DNA from: RCC1774 sp050330855
GTDB taxonomy: Bacteria > Cyanobacteriota > Cyanobacteriia > Thermosynechococcales > Thermosynechococcaceae
Reading direction: 5' to 3'
Assembly (NCBI GenBank): GCA_050330855.1
Contig: JBHJNL010000039.1
Coordinates: forward strand, 67,006-131,005
DNA length: 64,000 nucleotides
Position numbers and translations under genes: made by a program. Shown one piece after another: positions 38,071 through 46,894 of this stretch (position 1 is its first letter; each line of letters begins with the position of its first letter). Below the pieces are notes generated by a model, which ran no database searches, was not told the DNA's origin, and saw only the letters and a program-made list of their open reading frames with translations.

Positions 38071-40496
38071 CTTCTGAGGCTGGCGTTGAGCTGATCGACC
38101 AGTGCCTTGCGAACCTGTTCATGAATCGGACTGACGTCGTCTTCAGTTAAGGTGCGATCGCCGGCTCGATAGATCAACCGAAAAGCCAAACTCCGCTGCC
38201 CTTCAGGGACAGACTCCCCTTTATATTCATCAAACAGCTCCACTGAATCGAGAAGCTTGCCGCTTTTTGCAGCTTTCCAGATCGTCTGCTCAATGTCTTG
38301 AACAGGGGTATCGGTGGCAATAAAGAAGGCCAGATCCCGATCAATAGCAGGGTAGGACGAGTAGGTAGAAAATATCGCTGCATCGGTTTGTGGTCCCTGC
38401 TCCAGCAGTACATCCTGATTGAGTTCAAAGACATAGGTGGCCTCTGGCAAGTCTCGTGTTTGGCAAAGCTGAGGGTGGAGTTGCCCAAAACGACCGCAGG
38501 GTATGCCGTTTAGCCATAGGGAAGCGGTGCGCCCTGGATGGAGACGCTCGTCACCGGGATCTGTTCGATATTCGATGGGTAGGCCCATCTGCTCAAAAAT
38601 TTGTTCGAGGCGTCCTTTGGCTTCAAACCAGGAGAGGGTGCGATCGCGATCTTTGCCGCGAGTCCACTTGCCTACAGCCGGATCTCCCCCTAGAATCCCA
38701 GCAATGGCGTTGGCTTCTTTGAGCGTTTCGCCCTCTTTCCAGAAAATGCGACCCCACTCAAACCCATTGAGGGGGCCATTCCCCTGCTCTAGGTTGTAGG
38801 CAAAGGCATTGATAATGCCGGTCAGCAACTCTGTTCGCAATGCTGAAAACTCGATCAGCAGAGGATTCACAACCCTAATCAGTTCTTCGCCGCCGCTGCT
38901 GGGTTTCACCCAAGAATAGTGGAGTAGTTCTGTTAAGCCTGCTCCTCGCATTACCTGACGCAGTTTTTGAGTGAATTTTTCCTGGGGCGGTAGCAATCCT
39001 GGTTCTGTTTTGGCGGGTAGGGTTTCACAAAATTGGTCATAGCCATGAAGACGGGCAATCTCTTCAATCAGATCAATTTCACGCTCGATGTCTCGATGGC
39101 GGTGGGGCGGAACAGCGACGTTCCAGGCCTGATCGGCAGATGTTGCCGTCAATAAAAATCCTAACGCCTCCAAAATCTGGGTGACTTGGCTAGCCTGCAG
39201 TTGGGTCGGCTGTCCGTCGGTCCCTTTGATTGGACCTAGAATTTGGTTGATGCGCTCTAAACGCAGCTCAATGGAACGCTGGTTTGACGTGCGATGGTCT
39301 ACGATTGCCTGAGCTGTGACTTGTCCTCCGGCCAACTCAGCCAAAAGCTTAAGGGCATGGTTGCAGGCGGTATCGAGCTGGGTTTCATTAACGCCCCGCT
39401 CATAGCGGGCCGAGGCCTCAGTTCGCAGGCTATGAGGTCGGGCGGATCGACGCACGGTTAATGCGTCAAATAGCGCAGCTTCTAGGACTAATGTGGTGGT
39501 CGTTTCTTTAACCTCGCTGTCTTCGCCACCCATGACGCCTGCCAAAGCAACGGGCTGATCGGCGGCGGTAATGATCAGGCTTTCAGAGGTGAGCGATCGC
39601 ACCTCACTATCCAAGGTCGTCAGTTTTTCTCCATCCTTTGCAAACCGCACCCCCAAGGCAAGGCCATCCTTCCCTTTCGGCAGAGACTGGGCATCGAAGG
39701 CATGGAGAGGCTGTCCCCACTCCAGCAAAATATAGTTGGTGATGTCTACCACGTTGTTAATGGGGCGAGTCCCTGCCGCCAGAAGTCGCTGCTTCAGCCA
39801 GTCCGGGGATAGGGTAATCGTGACGTTTTCAACCACTGTCGCTATATAGACAGGGCAAGCTTTGGGATCTGCGATCTGAACGGCAACGCCTGCTGCTGAA
39901 GGACTTTTAATCTCAGGAATTTCAGGGAGCTTCACCTTTGCCCCCGTCAGAGCCGAAACCTCACGGGCAACCCCCACCATACTCAGGGCATCGGCGCGAT
40001 TGGCCGTGGAGGTGAGATCAAGAATCACATCATCAAGTCCCAGCAATGGGCGCACGTCTGCCCCGACTTGAACGTTGTCGCCGAAGCTGTGAATCCCGTC
40101 GATATCAGTCTCTAACCCCAGTTCTGTTAAAGAGCAAATCATTCCGTGGGAGGGCACCCCCCGCAGTTTTGCCTTTTTGATTTTGATACCCATGCTAGGT
40201 AAGCGAGTCCCTACGGTGGCGACGGGAACGTAAAGGCCCACGGCTACGTTAGGTGCCCCACAGACAATCTGTGACGGCTCCTCTGCCCCAATATCGACGG
40301 TGCAGACCCGTAGCTTGTCAGCATCGGGATGGGGGTCACAGGTTAAGACTTTACCCACGACCACACCATCGGCCCAGGTGCTGCGATCTTCGATGTCTTC
40401 GACCTCAAAGCCAACCATGGTTAGTTTCTCAGCTAGCTCTTCAGCAGGAAGATCGACAGGAACGAGGTCTTTGAGCCAATTGAGAGAAATGTGCAT
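38067..40496 (-). CDS. pheT: Phenylalanyl-tRNA synthetase beta chain
   Basis: 809 aa, normal for bacterial PheT. N-terminal EMAP/OB tRNA-binding domain (~40-150; GKVLTCDPHPDADKLRVCTVD), B3/4 editing domain (~210-380), B5 domain (~400-490), the catalytic-like core, and a C-terminal ferredoxin-fold anticodon-binding domain (~715-809; YPAIDRDLAFFI, YKGESVPEGQRSLAFRL). Partner PheS is not in the window. Stop codons of pheT and the usp gene overlap tail to tail. Confidence 0.96.
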   Translation of the reverse strand: MHISLNWLKDLVPVDLPAEELAEKLTMVGFEVEDIEDRSTWADGVVVGKVLTCDPHPDADKLRVCTVDIGAEEPSQIVCGAPNVAVGLYVPVATVGTRLPSMGIKIKKAKLRGVPSHGMICSLTELGLETDIDGIHSFGDNVQVGADVRPLLGLDDVILDLTSTANRADALSMVGVAREVSALTGAKVKLPEIPEIKSPSAAGVAVQIADPKACPVYIATVVENVTITLSPDWLKQRLLAAGTRPINNVVDITNYILLEWGQPLHAFDAQSLPKGKDGLALGVRFAKDGEKLTTLDSEVRSLTSESLIITAADQPVALAGVMGGEDSEVKETTTTLVLEAALFDALTVRRSARPHSLRTEASARYERGVNETQLDTACNHALKLLAELAGGQVTAQAIVDHRTSNQRSIELRLERINQILGPIKGTDGQPTQLQASQVTQILEALGFLLTATSADQAWNVAVPPHRHRDIEREIDLIEEIARLHGYDQFCETLPAKTEPGLLPPQEKFTQKLRQVMRGAGLTELLHYSWVKPSSGGEELIRVVNPLLIEFSALRTELLTGIINAFAYNLEQGNGPLNGFEWGRIFWKEGETLKEANAIAGILGGDPAVGKWTRGKDRDRTLSWFEAKGRLEQIFEQMGLPIEYRTDPGDERLHPGRTASLWLNGIPCGRFGQLHPQLCQTRDLPEATYVFELNQDVLLEQGPQTDAAIFSTYSSYPAIDRDLAFFIATDTPVQDIEQTIWKAAKSGKLLDSVELFDEYKGESVPEGQRSLAFRLIYRAGDRTLTEDDVSPIHEQVRKALVDQLNASLRS

Positions 40497-40664
40497 AGGT
40501 CTGACGATAGGGTAAACAAAATAGAAGCGGATCGGCAGTCTCGCCCATCCGCTGAGTCACCCTCTATTCTGAGGCAAGCGCCTGACCCAGTGCAACTATG
40601 ACAGGGATATCAGTCACTTCAATTTGTGTCAGATTGGAAAAAGTAGATCAATCTGGTGATCGAT

Positions 40665-40920
40665 ATGGCCCAAGCACCCAGTACAAAGCCGTTGAAAACA
40701 GATGGCAGCGCCGCTCATCTGCAGATGTATGACCGTGATTTTATCGAGTGGGTTGAGCAGGCGGCAGAGCTGCTCAGGCAAGGCAAGTTTGATGAGCTGG
40801 ATATCGAAAATAAGGATCCTTGCTGCGAGTGAAACAAGTTTAGACCTCAAGATATTTCCGCAGACGTGTCTCTACACCATAGAACAGGTGTTGGATGATG
40901 AGTTTTGGCCGAGAGCCTGA
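40665..40920 (+). pseudogene. DUF29 family gene with internal deletion
   Basis: Frame 1 from ATG 40665 gives a DUF29 N-terminus (LQMYDRDFIEWVEQAAELLR...FDELDIEN) and stops at 40832. A shifted frame from about 40818 to the TGA at 40920 gives the family's C-terminus (ASETSLDLKIFPQTCLYTIE...VLDDEFWP). The middle ~70 residues usual in DUF29 (about 145 aa) are missing, and the two ends meet around 40810-40820. The family is cyanobacterial, often multicopy, of unknown function. This copy is most likely dead. Confidence 0.7.
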
Positions 40921-40938
40921 AGAGATGAGATCGCTGAT

Positions 40939-41256
40939 TTAAGCCTGATGTTTAGAGGACTTTTGGTTGTCCCCATGTGTCGGGCAAGGCGGGGCGCTAA
41001 TGGAGCGATCCAGCCAGCCCACTGCCTGCTGAAGACGCTCTAAAGCTTCTTGGGGCTGATCCTTGAGCAAGAAAACGATCGCAGCAGCAGCTTGCTCCAA
41101 TGCCCTCGCCTTACGATTAGCCTTTAACCGATGCCAATCCATCGAAGAGATCGTCAGTTGCTCAGATAGCCGTTGAGCTAGCGATAGTGACTCAGATGAC
41201 TGGGTGGCTGGTTTTTCCGTTAACAGGGGTGACATTTTTATTCCTCTAGGCGACAT
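40939..41256 (-). CDS. Small conserved cyanobacterial protein (DUF6439-like)
   Basis: 105 aa. Core pattern LAQRLSEQLTISSMDWHRLK, then RALEQAAAAIVFLLK, then GWLDRSISAPPCPTHG, which I recall from a small cyanobacterial family (DUF6439); the assignment is from memory of the motif. Mostly helical, no membrane segment. ATG at 41256 gives a longer N-terminus; MSPLLTEK seven codons later is an alternative start. Function unknown. Confidence 0.65.
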   Translation of the reverse strand: MSPRGIKMSPLLTEKPATQSSESLSLAQRLSEQLTISSMDWHRLKANRKARALEQAAAAIVFLLKDQPQEALERLQQAVGWLDRSISAPPCPTHGDNQKSSKHQA

Positions 41257-41399
41257 GGATGGAACTCACGCTTGGCTGCGGTACTCATTTATTAAGAACT
41301 CTGCTTTTCATGATAGGCGGCATTAGAAAACCTCTGTTACAATGCATTTAGCAATTTCTGCGTCGTTGGTGACTGCCAATATGTTTTTTGATCTATAAC

Positions 41400-41567
41400 T
41401 TTAACGAACGGGAGCCAATCAGCGCGATGGCAGTAGACCAGGCTTCGGCCAGGGCACTTTAAATCGATGCGATCAGTTCCCACCTGGATTTTTCCAGGTC
41501 AAAAACTGAGGTAAGACGGCGTCGCGGGAATTGTAAGCAAAAAGCCCTGTCATTGACAGGGCTTTTT
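41400..41567 (+). ncRNA. Candidate structured small RNA with intrinsic terminator
   Basis: No open frame here, yet the sequence is rich in stems: GGC-TTCG-GCC near 41435, ACCTGG/CCAGGT around 41492-41510, CAGTT/AACTG enclosing it, and GTTCCC with GGGAAT further out. A -10 like TATAAC lies at 41394-41399 and a perfect 13-bp terminator closes it at 41539-41567, so a transcript of about 160 nt is expected. I could not match it to SRP RNA, tmRNA, RNase P RNA or Yfr1. Its size would suit 6S RNA, but I do not recognise it as such. Confidence 0.45.
41539..41567. terminator. Symmetric bidirectional intrinsic terminator
   Basis: AAAAAGCCCTGTC (41539-41551) and GACAGGGCTTTTT (41555-41567) form a perfect 13-bp stem with a 3-nt loop; A- and T-runs on both sides make it work in either direction. 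It can end the small RNA on the plus strand and tRNA-Leu on the minus strand. Confidence 0.85.
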
Positions 41568-41576
41568 GTGCATTTA

Positions 41577-41915
41577 TGGGGGCGGAGGGACTTGAACCCT
41601 CACGACTTTTAAGGTCAACGGATTTTCATCCTCCCGCTGCTTTCGCAACTGCCCTTGCCAATCTGACTAGAGGGCTTTGAGAATTGGACTCTCCCTTTAC
41701 CCGCGCTGTTAAGCGTGAGGGTAGCTCCCGTCGAGTCTCTGCACCTTCCGAGAATGGATTAGCTAAGCGACCCTAATTCTCGGCTTGGCTCAGGATTGCC
41801 TTGTCTGCCAGGGCAGATTTAGGTTTCCCTGAATTTGAGAGCGTTCACTTAATCGATTACTCGACTAAGGCCCAGTTTCCTAAGTCCGTAGCGTCTACCA
41901 TTCCGCCACGCCCCC
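41577..41915 (-). tRNA. trnL-UAA: tRNA-Leu(UAA), interrupted by a group I intron
   Basis: The 5' exon (41915-41882) reads GGGGGCGTGGCGGAATGG... and ends in CGGACTT. The 3' exon (41626-41577) starts AAAATCCG and ends with GAGGGTTCAAGTCCCTC and CGCCCCCA. Joined (84 nt), the anticodon loop is CTTAAAA, anticodon UAA, and the acceptor stem GGGGGCG/CGCCCCC pairs perfectly. The CCA end is not encoded. The intron sits after the first anticodon base, the classic cyanobacterial and plastid position. Confidence 0.93.
41627..41881 (-). other. Group I intron in tRNA-Leu(UAA)
   Basis: 255 nt, no open frame. Conserved core blocks are visible in order on the minus strand: P (AATTCAGGGAAACC), Q (AATCCTGAGCCAAGCC), R (GGTGCAGAGACTCGACGG) and S (AGAGTCC), and the last intron base is G as expected. 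It belongs to the ancient self-splicing trnL intron shared with plastids. Confidence 0.9.
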
Positions 41916-41969
41916 AGATTGCTTAAATACCATATCACGGGATTATCCTAGTTCTGCAAGGAGATGTGC

Positions 41970-42431
41970 CTAGAATTCAAACCCTAGTTCTGACAAAGAT
42001 TTACCCGTGGGCCAAGTGCAGGAAACAATGTCGGTTCCGGCTATATCCCAAATGGTGACGAGCTGTGTCTCAATGATCGGTTGAAGGGTCGCAAAGAAGA
42101 CGCCTTCGGTTGTGCTGGCGCTCTGGGCCAACCAGTAGCCTTGCAAAATGACTTCAATCCCTTCAGGTAGTGAGGCGCAAAGGCTGATGTTGCCGTCGAC
42201 CTCTGGCTCTTCTAATTCTGGTAATGATGGACTGCTGGTTGCGATCGCAACTTCAAGCTGTTTCACTTCTGGCATCGCCTCTGGCAAAATAAGGGCGGCG
42301 TAGCTTGGCTCTAAGTGCAGTGGCTGTCCGGTAGAGGAGGCCACCAGACGATGACGGGCAATCACCGAGGTGATTTGCCCCGATAGATGCTCCAGACGAA
42401 TCCCGATATCTGAGTAAGCTAGCTTCAACAC
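41970..42431 (-). CDS. Conserved cyanobacterial hypothetical protein (Alr0857-like)
   Basis: 153 aa, soluble. It starts MLKLAYSDIGIRLEHL, and has LHLEPSYAALILP near residue 60, a pattern I associate with the Alr0857 family of cyanobacterial proteins of unknown function; this is from memory of the N-terminal motif. The centre (~75-90) is acidic and variable. Stands alone beside tRNA-Leu. Confidence 0.65.
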   Translation of the reverse strand: MLKLAYSDIGIRLEHLSGQITSVIARHRLVASSTGQPLHLEPSYAALILPEAMPEVKQLEVAIATSSPSLPELEEPEVDGNISLCASLPEGIEVILQGYWLAQSASTTEGVFFATLQPIIETQLVTIWDIAGTDIVSCTWPTGKSLSELGFEF

Positions 42432-42705
42432 TGCTTGCTGTTCCTTCCTGTGTCTGTAGTCTCTGTGTCAGGGGCAGCCTTAAAAGACTGATTTTACCTG
42501 TGTTGACGGTGAATAGTACCATCATTCCCTAGATTGATGGTGTTCTTAAACCATGATGCAGAAAATAGATCCATCGGCTAGGATTATGGTGCATCTAACG
42601 GTATGGTCAACATTGTCGGCCCACAAGATCGAGTTTAATGTGTAATCTGGCAACTTTTAGGGGGAAAGCTACGTCTATACACCTGCAAGGGTTGAGGTAT
42701 TGGGT

Positions 42706-43188
42706 ATGCGACTATTTTCTCCACAGCATCCCGCTGGTAAAGGGTGGGCTGCGCTATTGTTCACAACATTACTGTGCGCTCCCGCACTGGCAGAATCCTC
42801 TAATTTTGGTAGTATCAGCTTTGCCCCTGGCGCAAAGGCTGGCCTGACGATGAAGGGCTACGCAAAAGGGGTCGTTGCCCTGCATAAAGTCGTGGGCAAT
42901 CGAGATCGAAACAACAATCTTTGCATGGGCTATGGATCACCGGAACCCGACCATATTTTGGTGCTCAAAGGCAATGCCGCCCAGCTTACGCTCCAGGTCA
43001 ATAGCGGCAAAGATACAACGCTGTTGGTAAAGGGACCAGACAATAAGCTTTACTGTGCTGATGCCACAGCTCGAGGCAAAGATGCAAGTCTAGTCACCCA
43101 GTCACTCAAGTCTGGTTCTTATAGAATATGGGTGGGCACTAGTAACCCGGGGCAGAGCTACCGCTATACCCTGAACGTGACAGATTAG
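42706..43188 (+). CDS. Exported hypothetical protein
   Basis: 160 aa from ATG 42706 (a TTG two codons earlier is less likely). A signal peptide is clear: MRLF start, hydrophobic WAALLFTTLLCAPALA with an ALA-ES cleavage site near residue 28. The mature part (~130 aa) is Gly/Lys-rich beta-type with two cysteines (C~71, C~112) and ends YRYTLNVTD, like the pre-peptidase C-terminal beta domains of secreted proteins. Probably periplasmic. The 270-bp region before it presumably holds its promoter; I see no clear elements there. Confidence 0.75.
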   Translation: MRLFSPQHPAGKGWAALLFTTLLCAPALAESSNFGSISFAPGAKAGLTMKGYAKGVVALHKVVGNRDRNNNLCMGYGSPEPDHILVLKGNAAQLTLQVNSGKDTTLLVKGPDNKLYCADATARGKDASLVTQSLKSGSYRIWVGTSNPGQSYRYTLNVTD

Positions 43189-43230
43189 AGGCTCCACCCG
43201 TGACTGGAGAACCTTTTGATGACTAGCGCA

Positions 43231-43500
43231 TTAGGAGAGCGCGACTCTCCGCTCTAGCAGCACCTTCTCGATCAGTAAATGCTCTTTGGCTGCGGCACAA
43301 ATGACCTGAATGCGAAGGTGGCAATAGCCTCGCTCATGGAAGGGTTGGAGGCGATCCATCATCTGAGGAGCAACTTGATTGATCTGTTCCCCTCGACTCA
43401 AAAGCGTGATCTGTTCGCGCAAAATGCGCTTGGCAAACTGTACATCTTCAGGAAAACGTGGACCGAGGCGGTACAGGATGATTCTAATGGGTTTAAGCAC
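43231..43500 (-). CDS. Small hypothetical protein
   Basis: 89 aa, basic, no membrane segment, starting MLKPIRIILYRLGPRFPED. I do not recognise the family. It follows fabH on the same strand after 99 bp, and that gap contains a GCCGCT/AGCGGC hairpin (43547-43566), so it may be a separate transcript. Codon use looks like its neighbours. Confidence 0.5.
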   Translation of the reverse strand: MLKPIRIILYRLGPRFPEDVQFAKRILREQITLLSRGEQINQVAPQMMDRLQPFHERGYCHLRIQVICAAAKEHLLIEKVLLERRVALS

Positions 43501-43599
43501 GGCGGTTATTAGAGTAGCAGCAATACAGGATGGTCTACCCTTGCTGCCGCTATCCTAGCAGCGGCCTATGGGTTAAAGCCTGAGTGAAATTACACAAGC

Positions 43600-44595
43600 C
43601 TATCGTCCCCAAGTAAAGATGGCCGCACCCCAGCTCAAGCCTGCGCCAAAGCCCGCGATCGCAACTTTATCGCCCACCTTAATCTTGCCCTGCCGCACCT
43701 CAGCATCTAGTGCTAGCGGAATGGAGGCCGCTGAGGTGTTCCCATGCTGGGCCATATTACTGACCACCTTCTCGGCGGAAATCTTCATGCGCTGAGCCAC
43801 AGCATCTAAAATGCGTTGATTGGCCTGGTGTAGAATCAGCCAGTCAATATCGTCTGTGGTGCAGTGGGCATGGAATAGGGCTTTTTCCAGCACCTCTGGG
43901 ACTCGCTTCACCGCAAATCGATAAATCTCTTGACCGTTCATGGTAATCGGCGCAAAACCGCCCTGACCAATGGTGAGGTTTGCGAGGAGCTTGGCTTCGG
44001 GTTGATAGGCTAAATTAAGCTGGTCGTGCTTTTCGCCATCGCTCTGGAGCATGAACCCCAGCAAGCGGTCCGGCTCGTTAGCCTGCAGCACCACTGCTCC
44101 TGCGCCGTCGCCAAATAAAATGCAGGTGCGGCGATCGCTCCAGTCCACCCAGCGCGATAGGATATCAGCGCCAATCAGCAAGACGTTCTTGTAGACGCCT
44201 GTACGAATAAACTGGGCCGCAGTGACTAACCCAAAGACAAAGCCAGAGCAAGCGGCGGTGAGGTCAAAGGCCACCGCTCGTTTGGCCCCTAACTCATACT
44301 GAATCTTGCCGGCGGTGCCGAATAGCTCGTCGGGGGTAGACGTCGCCAGAATGATCAGGTCCAGATCTTCGGGATTGATATTGGCCGTTGCGATCGCACC
44401 TTTTGAGGCTTCCACCGCCAGATCTACCAGCGTTTCTTGGGGACTCGCCACATGTCGGGACCGAATCCCGGTGCGGGTCGCAATCCACTCATCTGAGGTT
44501 TCGACAATCTGACTGAGCGTGTGATTATCGAGCGATGCTGCGGGGACAGCAGAGCCACACCCCGTAATGGCTAACCCAGAGCCGGAATATTGCAC
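43600..44595 (-). CDS. fabH: 3-oxoacyl-ACP synthase III
   Basis: 331 aa. Condenses acetyl-CoA with malonyl-ACP to start fatty acid synthesis. Catalytic triad in place: Cys in TAACSGFVFG (~residue 112), His in LILHQANQRI (~257) and Asn in GNTSAASIP (~287). SDEWIATRTGIRSRH at the N-terminus is the KAS III signature. It begins 3 bp after plsX, in a plsX-fabH operon; the usual next genes fabD and fabG are not here. Confidence 0.95.
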   Translation of the reverse strand: MQYSGSGLAITGCGSAVPAASLDNHTLSQIVETSDEWIATRTGIRSRHVASPQETLVDLAVEASKGAIATANINPEDLDLIILATSTPDELFGTAGKIQYELGAKRAVAFDLTAACSGFVFGLVTAAQFIRTGVYKNVLLIGADILSRWVDWSDRRTCILFGDGAGAVVLQANEPDRLLGFMLQSDGEKHDQLNLAYQPEAKLLANLTIGQGGFAPITMNGQEIYRFAVKRVPEVLEKALFHAHCTTDDIDWLILHQANQRILDAVAQRMKISAEKVVSNMAQHGNTSAASIPLALDAEVRQGKIKVGDKVAIAGFGAGLSWGAAIFTWGR

Positions 44596-44598
44596 AAC

Positions 44599-45633
44599 TT
44601 ACTCTCCGTTTGCGACGGCAACTGTCTGCTGATAACAGGACCGAATGTGATCTGAGACTTTATGATCGGCGGCCTCTTTGGCAAGGCGAATAGCATTGAA
44701 AATAGAAGGAGCCTGAGAACTGCCGTGACTAATAATGCAGATTCCCGCGACCCCTAGCAAAAGACCACCGCCATGCTCGGCATGATCCATACGCTGCTTA
44801 ATATTGCGGAGGTTGGGCTTTAATACTAGAGTCCCCACTTTGCCCCTGGTGCCGCGCGGTAGCTCTTCTTTGAGAATCTGCAGGGCAACCCCTCCCACAG
44901 CTTCGGCAAACTTTAGCAATACGTTGCCCGTGAACCCATCACAAACAATCACGTCAAGCTGACCAGAGAGCACATCTCGCCCTTCGGCATTGCCCACAAA
45001 GTTGATGTTGGGGTTGCGCTCTAACAGCGGATAGGTCTGTACCGCTGCTTCGTTGCCCTTATTGGGTTCTTCGCCAATGTTGAGCAAGCCGACTTTCGGA
45101 GAGGGTGTCCCTAAGACATCCTGACTATAAATCGATCCCATGGTGGCGAACTGATCGAGAAACTTCGGACGGCAGTCTACATTAGCACCCACATCAAGCA
45201 CCAGCACCTGTTTTCCGGGAATCATGGTGGGGAACACCGCCCCAATAGCCGGTCGATCAATGCCGGGTAGACGGCCCAAGCGCAACAGTGCCGCCGCCAT
45301 TGCTGCCCCAGAATGGCCTGCGGAAACCACTGCATCAGCCTTGTCTTTTTTGACCAACATCATGGCTACATTAATGGAGGCATTCCGCTTTTTTCGAAGG
45401 GCGCTCAGCGGCTCTTCCGTCATCTCAATCATTCCCTCTGCTGGAACAATCTCAATGGCGTCAACGGAACCGCCATGATGCTTAATCGAAGCTTCAATCT
45501 GCTCTGGATTTCCCACCAGCAAAATATCAACGTCTAATTCTTCGCGGGCGCGCAGTGCCCCGGCGACAACTTGGTCGGGTGCGTGATCGCCTCCCATCGC
45601 ATCAAGGGCAATTCGGGCGCGGCTTGGTTCCAT
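44599..45633 (-). CDS. plsX: Phosphate acyltransferase PlsX
   Basis: 344 aa. Converts acyl-ACP to acyl-phosphate for phospholipid synthesis. IALDAMGGDHAPDQVV at the N-terminus, VSAGHSGAAMAAALLRLGR, DVGANVDCRP and VCDGFTGNVLLK are family hallmarks. Together with fabH it couples fatty acid start-up with membrane lipid formation. Confidence 0.95.
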   Translation of the reverse strand: MEPSRARIALDAMGGDHAPDQVVAGALRAREELDVDILLVGNPEQIEASIKHHGGSVDAIEIVPAEGMIEMTEEPLSALRKKRNASINVAMMLVKKDKADAVVSAGHSGAAMAAALLRLGRLPGIDRPAIGAVFPTMIPGKQVLVLDVGANVDCRPKFLDQFATMGSIYSQDVLGTPSPKVGLLNIGEEPNKGNEAAVQTYPLLERNPNINFVGNAEGRDVLSGQLDVIVCDGFTGNVLLKFAEAVGGVALQILKEELPRGTRGKVGTLVLKPNLRNIKQRMDHAEHGGGLLLGVAGICIISHGSSQAPSIFNAIRLAKEAADHKVSDHIRSCYQQTVAVANGE

Positions 45634-45662
45634 GAATAGAAAACCTTATAGAATCCTTAAGA

Positions 45663-45671
45663 ATTGTAGCA
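45663..45671 (-). promoter_or_regulatory. Candidate extended -10 promoter of plsX-fabH
   Basis: The minus strand reads TGCTACAAT about 30 nt before the plsX ATG: TGn plus TACAAT. No consensus -35 at 17 bp. Confidence 0.45.
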
Positions 45672-45774
45672 GATTGAACCCGTCTAACCGATGCAGCAGG
45701 CTAGATTGATGGACTAAGGGCAGGGATGCAAAGGTTCCCTTTGAGGCGAGCAATAGTGAGGTGCGATCGCAACG

Positions 45775-46143
45775 ATGAGTCTACTCGGCAACATCATCTG
45801 GCTAATTTTTGGCGGCTTCTTTGCTGGCTTGGGCTATATTCTCGGTGGCCTTGCCCTTTGTCTAACCATTGTTGGGATTCCATTTGGTGTGCAAACCATC
45901 AAGCTGGGCTTTGCCACCTTTACACCTTTTGGTCGGCAGGTTGTGGTCACCCGCAATGCAGATAGCCTCCTTGCACTGGTTCTCAACGTGATTTGGGTGC
46001 TCCTCTTTGGCTGGGAGATTGCCATTGCTCATCTTCTGTCAGCCGCCATTTTGGCGATTACGATTATTGGCTTGCCCTTTGCGAAGCAACATCTAAAACT
46101 TTTAGTGCTGGCGTTTTTGCCCTTTGGTCGAGAGCTGCGCTAG
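45775..46143 (+). CDS. YccF domain membrane protein
   Basis: 122 aa with two tandem YccF (DUF307) repeats: NIIWLIFGGFFAGLGY...TIVGIPFGVQTIKLG...PFGR, and again NVIWVLLFGWEIAIAH...TIIGLPFAKQHLKL...PFGRE. Four hydrophobic helices, inner membrane. Function of the family is unknown. Divergent from plsX. An in-phase GCGATCGC (HIP1) lies just before the ATG. Confidence 0.85.
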   Translation: MSLLGNIIWLIFGGFFAGLGYILGGLALCLTIVGIPFGVQTIKLGFATFTPFGRQVVVTRNADSLLALVLNVIWVLLFGWEIAIAHLLSAAILAITIIGLPFAKQHLKLLVLAFLPFGRELR

Positions 46144-46177
46144 ATCTGCGATTGAACCGTGCTAGGACAAATCTACG

Positions 46178-46759
46178 TTATGACAAGCCTGTGCCAAAGC
46201 AGTCTTCTACCGTGATGGTGCAGTTTGGGAAAGCCAACAGACTGACAGATTGTTGAGCGCGCAAAATCAGTTGGCGCTGATATCCATCCGGTTGAGGTTC
46301 TCGAAAAACGTGTAATTCTTGTGTGGTGATGCTGACGACCCAATAATCAGTAATACCGGCTTCCGCATAGAGGTCTGCTTTGGTACTGAGATCTCTCTGG
46401 ATCGTCGTATCGGCAATCGCAATGATTAAATAAACGTCTGTCGAAGTGGGGTGATGGTCGGCATAGAAGTTGGGACTCGGACGAACGACGACAATATCAG
46501 GTTCAGGCTCGGAGTAGGAATTCAGTTGAATGGGATCCTGAAGGCGGACCAAGACTTGATCGCCCAAGCGATGCTCTAGTAATTTTTCAAGACGTTTGCA
46601 TAGGGCACTATGGGCTGGGCCTTTGGGCATTTTTTGGATAATTTGTCCGGCAATGAGTTCGACCTGTTCATCGGCAGCGAGAATACCTACATTCGCCATC
46701 TGATGATATTCAGCAGTGGTAATGCGGCGAAGTCCTTTTTCAGCAAGGGTCGTATTCAT
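46178..46759 (-). CDS. Uma2 family putative nuclease
   Basis: 193 aa. Family motifs: TTAEYHQMANVGIL, VELIAGQIIQKMP, SEPEPDIVVVRPS with the predicted catalytic acidic residues, VYLIIAIADTTIQRDLSTK and YAEAGITDYWVVSI. The usual motif reads IEVAD/EVS where this has IAIAD, so the second acidic position may be lost. No partner gene. It follows the methyltransferase gene after 135 bp with hairpins. Confidence 0.8.
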   Translation of the reverse strand: MNTTLAEKGLRRITTAEYHQMANVGILAADEQVELIAGQIIQKMPKGPAHSALCKRLEKLLEHRLGDQVLVRLQDPIQLNSYSEPEPDIVVVRPSPNFYADHHPTSTDVYLIIAIADTTIQRDLSTKADLYAEAGITDYWVVSITTQELHVFREPQPDGYQRQLILRAQQSVSLLAFPNCTITVEDCFGTGLS

Positions 46760-46862
46760 AACTGAGGTTTCTGCAGATGCTGATACTAAAATAACTTATT
46801 TACAGCGGTGCAGCGGCAGGTGTTCTTACCTGCCAAAGGAAAGACTATTAGGGCATTGAAGT

Positions 46863-46890
46863 GCCTGACTATATTCAGGCTGCTTTTTTT
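46863..46890 (+). terminator. Hairpin with T-run on the plus strand
   Basis: GCCTGA (46863-46868) and TCAGGC (46875-46880) form a 6-bp stem with a 6-nt loop, followed by TGC and seven Ts. Read on the plus strand it looks like an intrinsic terminator, yet both flanking genes run on the minus strand; it would stop antisense transcription. A second stem without T-run lies at 46815-46834 (GGCAGGT/ACCTGCC). Confidence 0.45.
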
Positions 46891-46894
46891 CTTC

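Noticed and set aside
40629..40850. Minus-strand ORF of 73 codons opposite the DUF29 remnant
   Set aside because: It is the antisense of a frame with clear DUF29 similarity; no motif of its own.
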